From DATDMG01 sp036518955 (lineage in GTDB: Bacteria > Actinomycetota > Actinomycetes > Actinomycetales > Kineosporiaceae): DNA of 28,774 nt. A program made the position numbers and the translations under genes. The DNA is taken from positions 1 to 28,774 of the forward strand of contig DATDMG010000066.1 of NCBI GenBank assembly GCA_036518955.1. The letters run 5' to 3'. The notes beneath the pieces were generated by a model, which was not told the origin of the DNA, did no database searches, and saw only the letters and a program-made list of their open reading frames with translations. Below, one piece after another: positions 23,460-28,774 of the stretch. The number at the start of each line of letters is the position of its first letter. The first letter of the stretch is position 1.

Positions 23460-23580
23460 CCGCCGTGATCATGCACGATGGCCGTGACCATGCACGGGAG
23501 TCGCGTCGCCGCGCACCCGTCGTCCGCGGCGGCGGGCTGCGGAAGTGCATGATCACAGGCCTCGTGCCTGACCACGGCGG
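23460..23580. repeat. Palindromic intergenic element with nested inverted repeats
   Basis: A 121-base element fills the gap between ffh and glnD. Its outer ends are CCGCCGTG (23460-23467) and CACGGCGG (23573-23580). Inside, GTGATCATGCAC (23465-23476) is perfectly inverted as GTGCATGATCAC (23545-23556). A near-copy of the left arm (GCCGTGACCATGCACG, 23481-23496) forms a direct repeat with 23462-23477, one base different. The middle is GC-rich and Arg-like in all frames, with no gene. It ends two bases before the glnD stop, so it may terminate glnD or be a REP/MITE-like mobile repeat. Confidence 0.7.
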
Positions 23581-23582
23581 GG

Positions 23583-26036
23583 TTAGTCGGGGAGGGTGCC
23601 GGCGTCCACGAGGCCGGCGATGGCCGCCGCCACGCGGGGCGGTGACAGCACGCCGCCGCGCGGCTCGCCGACGTACAGCACGTCCACCGCCTGGCCGGCG
23701 TGGGTGGCGATGTGCGCCGAACGCAGGTCGACCCCGACCGCGGCGAGCGCCGTCCCGATCGCGTGCAGCAGCCCGGGCCGGTCGGCGGCCCGGACCTCCA
23801 GCACGGTCGAGTCGGCCGACGCACCCGGCAGCAGCACCACCCGCGGCCGGGACGGCGCCCCGAGCGGGGGCCGGTAGCCGGCGTCCCGGCGGACCAGCCG
23901 GTCCAGCACGCTACGGTCGCCGTCCTGCAGCCGGCGCAGGTCGGTCTCCAGGGTGGCGGCTGCGGGCAGCGGACTGCCGCCGCCGTCCACCCACCAGGTG
24001 TCGACCGCGACGGGCACCTGGTGCGGACCGGCCGGCACGGTCCGGATCAGCGCCGACTTCACCGTGAGCCGGGCCGAGGCCAGCGTGCCGGCGATGTCGG
24101 CGAACAGACCGGGTCGGTCCCGCGCCACGACGGTGACGGCGTGCAACTCGTCGAGTGCGCTGATCGCCACGCGGGGGCGACCGTCGGCGACCGCCGCGGT
24201 GACCAACTCCTCCTCGGCCGGTGTGATCGGGGCGGGACCCGGTGGCTCCTCGCCACGCAGCGCCGTCCTGGCCCGGTCGACGAGGTCGTCGACGAGCCGC
24301 GCCCGCCAACTGGACCAGGCCGCCGGGCCCGCGGCCCGCGCGTCCGCCTCGGTCAGCGCACGGAGCATGTCGAGCACGTCCGCCCGGCCGGCGACGGCGG
24401 CGACCAGCGCCTCGACGGTGACCGGGTCGTCCGGGTCGCGCCGGGTGGCGAGCTCGATCAGGGTGAGGTGCTCGCGCACCAGTCGCTCCACGATCTCGCA
24501 CGCCTCGTCGGCGAGACCCATCCGTCGGACCGCCCGGTACGCCAGCGGCGCCCCCTTCCGGGAGTGGTCGGTCGTGCCGGGCAGCTTGCCGATGTCGTGC
24601 AGGAGCGCGGCGAGAACCAGCAGGTCCGGGCGGGGCACGTCGCGGAGGAAGCCCTGCACGGTGACGAGCGTCTCGATCAGGTGCCGGTCGACGGTGTGCC
24701 GGTGGATGGCGTTGCGCTGCGGCCGGTTGCGAACGCCGGCCCACTCCGGGATCCACACCGAGGTCAGGCCGGCCAGGTCGAGCGACTCCCATACCCCGAC
24801 CAGGGGGAGCCCTCCACCCAGCATCTCCAGCATGGCCTCCCGGGCCGCGGGCGGCCACGGCTCCGGCAGGCGCGGGCAGTCGGCCGCCAGGTGCTCCACG
24901 GTCACCGGGGAGAGCGGGAGCCCGGCGCGGACGGCGGTCGCGGCCGCCCGCAGCGGCAGCACGGCGTCCTCCTCGGGCTTGACCCCGGCACCGAGGACGA
25001 CCTCGCCGTCGTGCTCGACCAGCCCGTGCCCCAGCGGACGCAGGCGGGGACGCCGCGGCCCGCGGAACCGGCGGCTCGGCACCGCCTGGCGGGCCCGGCG
25101 GACCGTGGTGTCGACGGCGTGCGCGATCGTCCGGCCGGCCTGGGAGACGGTCGCCAGCAGTTCGTCGGCGTCGCTGATCCCGCACGCGACGGCGACGGCG
25201 TCCTGGTCGGGCAGGAGGAGACGGTCCGACGGGCGACCGGTCACGGCGTGCACGCAGTCCCGCACGTCCAGCAGCGTCGCGTGGGCCTCGTCGACGGCAC
25301 CGTGCGGGCGGTCGGTCACCCAGCTGGCCGCCAGGGCTCGCAACACGTTCGCATCGCGCAGCCCACCGCGCGACTCCTTCAGGTCGGGCTCGATCAGGTG
25401 GGCGACCTCCCCGAAGCGGTCGGAGCGCTCGACCAGCAGATCGAGGATCTGCGGCAGCCGCCGCCGGATGCCGCCGCGCCAGTCGCCGAGCAGGGTCGCC
25501 CGGGCCCGGACGACGAGGGCCGCGTCGCCGGCCAGCGGGCGCAGGTCGAGCAGGCCGATGGCGGCCGACAGATCGTTCGCGGCCACCTCCCGGCACTGGG
25601 ACGGAGTACGCACGGAGTGGTCGAGCCGCAGGCCGGAGTCCCACAGCGGGTACCACAGGCGCTCGGCGAGCCGGCTGACCCGCTCGGCCGGCCAGGACCG
25701 GCCGTCGTGCACCAGCACGAGATCCAGGTCGGACGCCGGGCCGGCGTCACCGCGGGCCACGCTGCCGACGACGGCCAGTGCGACGCCTTCGGTCGAGTTC
25801 GCCGCCAGGTCGACGACGGCGTCGGCCCAGGCCGCCCCGAGGGCGCGCTCCACGAGCTCGGTGAGCGCCCGGCGGCGCTGCCCGCCGTCCGGGCCCGACC
25901 GGACGGCGAGGGCGAGCCGTTCGCGGCGCAGATCACGCGGCGCGGGCGCGGGCGGGTCGGGTGCCTGGGGGCCCGCCCCCGCCGAGTGGGTCGATCCGGG
26001 AAGGTGCGAAGAGGCGGTCTCTCCGAGGTCGGTCAT
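23583..26036 (-). CDS. glnD: PII uridylyl/adenylyltransferase GlnD
   Basis: GlnD senses glutamine and modifies the PII protein; in actinobacteria it adenylylates GlnK/GlnB at Tyr51. The 817 residues contain the nucleotidyltransferase motif VVGSVARGDAGPASDLDLVLVHD (about 89-111, with Asp103 and Asp105), a helical region, the HD hydrolase domain with LVLAALLHDIGK near residue 480 and a HTVDRHLIETL helix before it, and two C-terminal ACT domains (VVARDRPGLFADIAGTLASARL near 640-660; VRAADRPGLLHAIGTALAAVGVDLRSAHI near 745-775). I chose the ATG at 26036 because GAGG lies nine bases before it; the frame is open further upstream into a hairpin region, without homology. It is separated from glnB by strong hairpins. 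Confidence 0.92.
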   Translation of the reverse strand: MTDLGETASSHLPGSTHSAGAGPQAPDPPAPAPRDLRRERLALAVRSGPDGGQRRRALTELVERALGAAWADAVVDLAANSTEGVALAVVGSVARGDAGPASDLDLVLVHDGRSWPAERVSRLAERLWYPLWDSGLRLDHSVRTPSQCREVAANDLSAAIGLLDLRPLAGDAALVVRARATLLGDWRGGIRRRLPQILDLLVERSDRFGEVAHLIEPDLKESRGGLRDANVLRALAASWVTDRPHGAVDEAHATLLDVRDCVHAVTGRPSDRLLLPDQDAVAVACGISDADELLATVSQAGRTIAHAVDTTVRRARQAVPSRRFRGPRRPRLRPLGHGLVEHDGEVVLGAGVKPEEDAVLPLRAAATAVRAGLPLSPVTVEHLAADCPRLPEPWPPAAREAMLEMLGGGLPLVGVWESLDLAGLTSVWIPEWAGVRNRPQRNAIHRHTVDRHLIETLVTVQGFLRDVPRPDLLVLAALLHDIGKLPGTTDHSRKGAPLAYRAVRRMGLADEACEIVERLVREHLTLIELATRRDPDDPVTVEALVAAVAGRADVLDMLRALTEADARAAGPAAWSSWRARLVDDLVDRARTALRGEEPPGPAPITPAEEELVTAAVADGRPRVAISALDELHAVTVVARDRPGLFADIAGTLASARLTVKSALIRTVPAGPHQVPVAVDTWWVDGGGSPLPAAATLETDLRRLQDGDRSVLDRLVRRDAGYRPPLGAPSRPRVVLLPGASADSTVLEVRAADRPGLLHAIGTALAAVGVDLRSAHIATHAGQAVDVLYVGEPRGGVLSPPRVAAAIAGLVDAGTLPD

Positions 26037-26067
26037 CGGTAACGTCCTCGAGGTTCGTGCGGTACGG

Positions 26068-26089
26068 GGGCCGTCACCGTCGACGGCCC
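26068..26089 (-). terminator. Hairpin in the glnD leader
   Basis: GGGCCGTC (26068-26075) and GACGGCCC (26082-26089) form a perfect 8-bp stem with a 6-base loop, 32 bases upstream of the glnD start. It may be a second terminator behind glnB or a leader structure affecting glnD expression. Confidence 0.4.
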
Positions 26090-26118
26090 GGGATCGGTTC
26101 ACCGCCGGGCCGGGCAGT

Positions 26119-26159
26119 GATCGGGCCCGCCCGCGCCGGCGCGCGGAACGGGCCCGATC
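26119..26159 (-). terminator. Strong terminator hairpin after glnB
   Basis: GATCGGGCCCG (26119-26129) and CGGGCCCGATC (26149-26159) form a perfect 11-bp stem. The loop contains an inner stem CCGCGC/GCGCGG. It begins 63 bases after the glnB stop and probably ends the amt-glnB transcript before glnD. Confidence 0.6.
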
Positions 26160-26221
26160 TGGTGGTTCCGGGTCGGACGGCGGCAGGTGCCCGAGGGGCC
26201 GGCACCACGCACGTCCCGCGC

Positions 26222-26560
26222 CTAGAGCGCGTCGACCCCGTGCTCTCCGGTCCGGACCCGGACGACGTCGTCGACCGGGACCGTCCACACCTTGCCGTCA
26301 CCGATCCGGCCCGTCTGGGCGCTCTTCACGATGACCTCCACGACGTCCGCCGCGTCGGCGTCGTCGACGAGCACCTCGACCCGCACCTTGGGTACCAGGT
26401 CGACGGTGTACTCGGCACCGCGGTAGACCTCGGTGTGCCCGCGCTGCCGGCCGTACCCGCTCGCCTCGCTGACGGTCAGTCCCTGGACGCCGAAGGCCTC
26501 CAGCGCCGCCTTCACCTCGTCGAGCTTGTGCGGCTTGATGATGGCGACCACGATCTTCAT
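26222..26560 (-). CDS. glnB: Nitrogen regulatory PII protein GlnB/GlnK
   Basis: A 112-residue trimeric PII signal protein that reads 2-oxoglutarate, ATP/ADP and, through GlnD, glutamine. The features are canonical: MKIVVAIIKPHKLDEVKAAL at the start, the T-loop with YRGAEYTVD carrying Tyr51 (the modification site), the B-loop TGRIGDGKVWTVPVDDVVRVRTGE, and the C-loop end. The ATG at 26560 overlaps the amt stop (ATGA), so it is translated with the ammonium channel; this pairing is the usual glnK-amtB arrangement (here amt first). It probably blocks the Amt channel when ammonium is high. A strong terminator follows. Confidence 0.96.
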   Translation of the reverse strand: MKIVVAIIKPHKLDEVKAALEAFGVQGLTVSEASGYGRQRGHTEVYRGAEYTVDLVPKVRVEVLVDDADAADVVEVIVKSAQTGRIGDGKVWTVPVDDVVRVRTGEHGVDAL

Positions 26561-27867
26561 GCCGACACCTCCGCGTCAGCCTTCGGAGCGGCCGCCGAGA
26601 CGGAGGCGCGCACGCTGCCCCCGGTGAGCGTCTCGTACGCCGTCTCGGCGTGCAGGTTGATGTCCAGACCCTCGACCTCGACCTCCTCGCTGACCCGCAG
26701 GCCCTTGAAGATCGCCTTGACGATCAGCGCGATGACGAGGGTGGCGACGAAGGAGTAGACGACCGACGCGCCCACCGCAGCGGCCTGCTTGCCGAGCTGG
26801 GTGAACCCGCCGCCGTAGAGCAGGCCGTTCGCGCCGCCCGCCTTCTTGCTCCCGAGGAAACCGATGAGCAGGGCACCGAGGACGCCACCGACCAGGTGGA
26901 CGCCGACCACGTCGAGGGCGTCGTCGTAGCCGAACCGGAACTTCAGGCCGGTGGCCAGGGCGCAGACGCCACCCGCCAGCAGGCCCAGGAAGATCGAGCC
27001 GAACGGCGTGACGAAGGCGCAGGCGGGGGTGATGGCGACCAGCCCGGCGACGGCACCGGAGGCGGCGCCCAGGGTCGTCGGGTGCCCGTCCCGGATCTTC
27101 TCCACGAGCACCCAGCCCAGCATGGCCGCGGACGTCGCCGTGCTCGTCGTGGTGAAGGCGAGGGCGGCCGTGCGGCCGGCGCCGAGGGCCGAACCGGCGT
27201 TGAAGCCGAACCAGCCGAACCACAGCAGGCCGGCGCCGAGCAGGACGAACGGCAGGTTGTGCGGCCGCATCGGCTCCCTCGGCCAGCCCTTGCGCTTGCC
27301 GAGGACGATCGCCAGGGCGAGGCCCGCCGCACCGGCGTTCGCGTGGACGACGGTGCCGCCCGCGAAGTCCTCCGCGCCGAGTTTGAAGAGCCACCCGTTG
27401 GGCGACCAGACCCAGTGCGCGATCGGCGAGTACACCAGCAGGGACCAGACCGTGATGATGGCCAGGAACGGGCCGAACTTGATCCGGTCCGCGATCGAGC
27501 CGGTGAACAGCGCCGGCGTGATGATGGCGAACATGGCCTGGAACATCACGAAGGCCAGCACCGGGATGGTGCCGCTCAGTCCGCTGGTGTTGTTGAGCTT
27601 CCAGTGGTTCAGGTCGCCGACCAGCGCGCCGCCGTCGCCGAAGGCGAGCGTGTACCCCACGATGACCCAGAGGACGCCGACGAGACCCATGGTGATGAAG
27701 TTCATCATCAGCATGTTCAGGACGTTCTTGCCACGAACCATGCCGCCGTAGAAGAACGCCAGTCCTGGGGTCATGAGCAGCACGAGGGCCGCGCTGGCGA
27801 GCACCCAGGCGGTGTCTCCCGTGTCCGGTTTGGCAGCAAAGCTCAGGAATGCCACGGTGCTTACCAT
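26557..27867 (-). CDS. amt: Ammonium transporter Amt
   Basis: A 436-residue Amt/Mep/Rh channel with about 11 TM helices that conducts ammonium and is gated by PII. Family motifs: the N-terminal TAWVLASAALVLLMTPGLAFFYGGMVR, the Asp of EDFAGGTVVHANAG, and the twin pore histidines in TVVHANAG and VVGVHLVGGVLG. A basic cytoplasmic C-terminus (KAIFKGLRVSEEVEVEGLDINLHAETAYE) is the PII contact region; the tail continues with an Ala/Ser/Lys-rich stretch. I chose the ATG at 27867, seven bases after GAGG; a GTG two codons earlier (27873) is possible. A GlnR-like box lies 120-160 bases upstream, which fits nitrogen-limited induction. ftsY is usually the next gene upstream in actinobacteria, but here a coiled-coil gene stands there. 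Confidence 0.95.
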   Translation of the reverse strand: MVSTVAFLSFAAKPDTGDTAWVLASAALVLLMTPGLAFFYGGMVRGKNVLNMLMMNFITMGLVGVLWVIVGYTLAFGDGGALVGDLNHWKLNNTSGLSGTIPVLAFVMFQAMFAIITPALFTGSIADRIKFGPFLAIITVWSLLVYSPIAHWVWSPNGWLFKLGAEDFAGGTVVHANAGAAGLALAIVLGKRKGWPREPMRPHNLPFVLLGAGLLWFGWFGFNAGSALGAGRTAALAFTTTSTATSAAMLGWVLVEKIRDGHPTTLGAASGAVAGLVAITPACAFVTPFGSIFLGLLAGGVCALATGLKFRFGYDDALDVVGVHLVGGVLGALLIGFLGSKKAGGANGLLYGGGFTQLGKQAAAVGASVVYSFVATLVIALIVKAIFKGLRVSEEVEVEGLDINLHAETAYETLTGGSVRASVSAAAPKADAEVSA

Positions 27868-27883
27868 CCGCACCCCTCAGGGA

Positions 27884-27889
27884 ATTATG
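27884..27889 (-). promoter_or_regulatory. Possible -10 box of amt
   Basis: CATAAT on the minus strand, 16 bases before the amt ATG, one base off TATAAT. There is no good -35, as expected if an activator is needed. A second AT-rich word, TCTATC near 27933-27928, would place the GlnR-like box closer to the promoter. Confidence 0.35.
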
Positions 27890-27987
27890 GCCGGTGGCGG
27901 GCCCGTCCCGCCCCGGTGACCAGGCCAGATAGACTTCGGCGCCACACCGCTGGGGTCGCCGCTCGACCGCAAAGTTCCCGGTGACCT

Positions 27988-28025
27988 GTTTCGACACTGC
28001 GCACACTCGGTTACGGGCGCGTGAC
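27988..28025 (-). promoter_or_regulatory. GlnR-like four-part box upstream of amt
   Basis: On the minus strand the order is GTCAC-n6-GTAAC-n6-TGCGC-n6-GAAAC. The known actinobacterial GlnR pattern is GTNAC-n6-GNAAC repeated with 11-base spacing. Elements one, two and four fit and the third does not, while the spacing is exact. amt-glnB is a classical GlnR target in Streptomyces and Mycobacterium, so site and gene agree. Confidence 0.6.
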
Positions 28026-28152
28026 GGAACTCAGTCGACTGTGAAACCTGTGTTTCCGGTCGGACAATCCGACGCCACCGTTCAGAAACCATACTCTACG
28101 TGATTGACAATTACGTTCCGCAGCATCCTTCGCGAGGCGGCGGCGTGTCGCC

Positions 28153-28180
28153 GGCCGGCACGCGGGTCAGCCCGCCGGCC
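28153..28180 (-). terminator. Terminator hairpin after the coiled-coil gene
   Basis: GGCCGGC (28153-28159) pairs with GCCGGCC (28174-28180), and GGG pairs with CCC inside it around a TCAG loop, with a 4-base bulge. It lies 10 bases after the stop at 28191. Confidence 0.5.
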
Positions 28181-28190
28181 GCGTCCTCGA

Positions 28191-28772
28191 TCAGCGGGAT
28201 CCGGCGTCCGCACCCTGGTCCGACCTGGCCCGGCCGGGGCGGCCACTGGGCAGGTCCCCCGCCTCCCCGCGGTCACGATCGGTGCCACCCATCCCGGCAG
28301 GCGTCCCGCCGGGAGGCGTTCCGGTGCCGGCCGCCCTCCCCCCGGGCACGCCCTCGGCAGCGCTCCCGGCAGCCTCCGACACGTCGGCGGCCCCCGCCTC
28401 AGGAGCCCCTGCACCCGCACTGGTGGCAGCCCCGAGCGACGTCGGCGCCGGCGGATCGCCGCGCCGCCGGGCCAGGGCCGCCTGCAACTGCCGGGTGCGG
28501 GATCGCTCCTCCTCCAGGAGTTGGGCCTGCTCCCGCGCCGCATCCTGGGCGCGGCGCAGTCGGTCCTCCACCACGGCCAGGCGCTCCCGGTGGACGGCCA
28601 GTGTGGACTCCAGAGCAGCCACCGCCCCCCGCTCGAGCCGGCCCAGCTCGGCCTCGTTCACCGCGGCGACCGTCTCGGCGCGGGCCCGCAGCCGCGCCAC
28701 CTCCGCCTCCGCCTCCGCCTGCTTCCGCACGGCCTCGGCGAGCCGATCCTCCAGGCCGGTCCAGCGCGCGGT
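28191..28772 (-). CDS. Coiled-coil protein of unknown function (5' partial)
   Basis: The C-terminal 193 residues of a protein whose start lies beyond the window; the frame is open to the edge, so the GTG at 28730 need not be the real start. Residues up to about 115 are a long Ala/Glu/Arg/Gln coiled coil (LEDRLAEAVRKQAEAEAEVARLRARAETV, then RRAQDAAREQAQLLEEERSRTRQLQAALARRRG) with regular heptads. The last 80 residues are low-complexity, Gly/Ala/Pro-rich and probably disordered (PAPTSLGAATSAGAGAPEAG...). No membrane segment or catalytic motif is visible. It stands where ftsY normally neighbours amt, but I see no FtsY GTPase motif. I do not recognise the family and assign no function. Confidence 0.65.
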   Translation of the reverse strand, partial: TARWTGLEDRLAEAVRKQAEAEAEVARLRARAETVAAVNEAELGRLERGAVAALESTLAVHRERLAVVEDRLRRAQDAAREQAQLLEEERSRTRQLQAALARRRGDPPAPTSLGAATSAGAGAPEAGAADVSEAAGSAAEGVPGGRAAGTGTPPGGTPAGMGGTDRDRGEAGDLPSGRPGRARSDQGADAGSR

Positions 28773-28774
28773 CC

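Larger units (their letters stand above)
27868..28190. other. Upstream region of amt, about 320 bases without a gene
   Basis: This stretch is more AT-rich than its surroundings. It holds a GlnR-like box, a CATAAT -10 candidate and the terminator of the coiled-coil gene. A perfect GAAAC-CTGT-GTTTC inverted repeat lies at 28043-28056, and a TTGACA-like word at 28104-28109 points away from any gene. No coding sequence is supported. Confidence 0.6.

Noticed and set aside
28043..28056. GAAAC-CTGT-GTTTC inverted repeat as another GlnR site
   Set aside because: Spacing and orientation do not match GTNAC-n6-GNAAC. It may be an unrelated operator, but nothing more supports it.
28104..28109. TTGACA as a plus-strand -35 promoter element
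   Set aside because: No plausible -10 at 16-18 bases and no plus-strand gene downstream in the window.

Overview
The window is high-GC actinobacterial chromosome (above 70% G+C by eye, many GTG starts). The minus strand carries a housekeeping block that I recall in nearly the same order in Mycobacterium and Streptomyces: amt-glnB-glnD-ffh-amidohydrolase ... rpsP-khpA-rimM-trmD-rplS-lepB-rnhB-DUF2469-yraN-comM-dprA-xerC. A WhiG-type sigma factor sits at the far end, which points to a filamentous or sporulating actinomycete. Pseudonocardiales would fit, but this is inference and the genus is not proven.

Layout. (1) 1-4120, plus strand: an osmoprotectant (ProU/OpuA-type) ABC operon made of an ATPase cut by the window edge, a double-length permease and a lipoprotein binding protein. 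The genes are joined by ATGA overlaps and closed by a strong hairpin. (2) 4121-5461: gene-poor, apparently decayed DNA around a small DUF1707 membrane protein. (3) 5462-13226, minus: whiG, xerC, an AlkB-like dioxygenase with a LexA-type box, dprA, comM, yraN, DUF2469 and rnhB, a DNA uptake, recombination and repair cluster. (4) 13227-18661, minus: two coupled signal peptidases, rplS, trmD, rimM, khpA and rpsP (secretion, ribosome and tRNA maturation). (5) 18662-21721, minus: a polytopic membrane protein coupled to a metal-dependent amidohydrolase. (6) 21728-26036, minus: ffh, a roughly 120-bp palindromic repeat element, and glnD. (7) 26119-28025, minus: the amt-glnB nitrogen operon, a terminator below it and a GlnR-like box above it. 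(8) 28191 to the window end, minus: the C-terminal part of a coiled-coil protein of unknown role.

Most coding content is ordinary. The points most worth a second look are: the LexA-like box plus leaderless promoter in front of the AlkB-like gene; a recurring TANNNT-N6-start geometry at three genes, suggesting leaderless mRNAs; a signal peptidase with a disordered Asn-Gly-rich cytoplasmic extension of about 350 residues, coupled to a second signal peptidase; the palindromic element between ffh and glnD; and a four-part GlnR box upstream of amt. I found no clear new multi-gene system, CRISPR array, tRNA, rRNA, insertion sequence or prophage.
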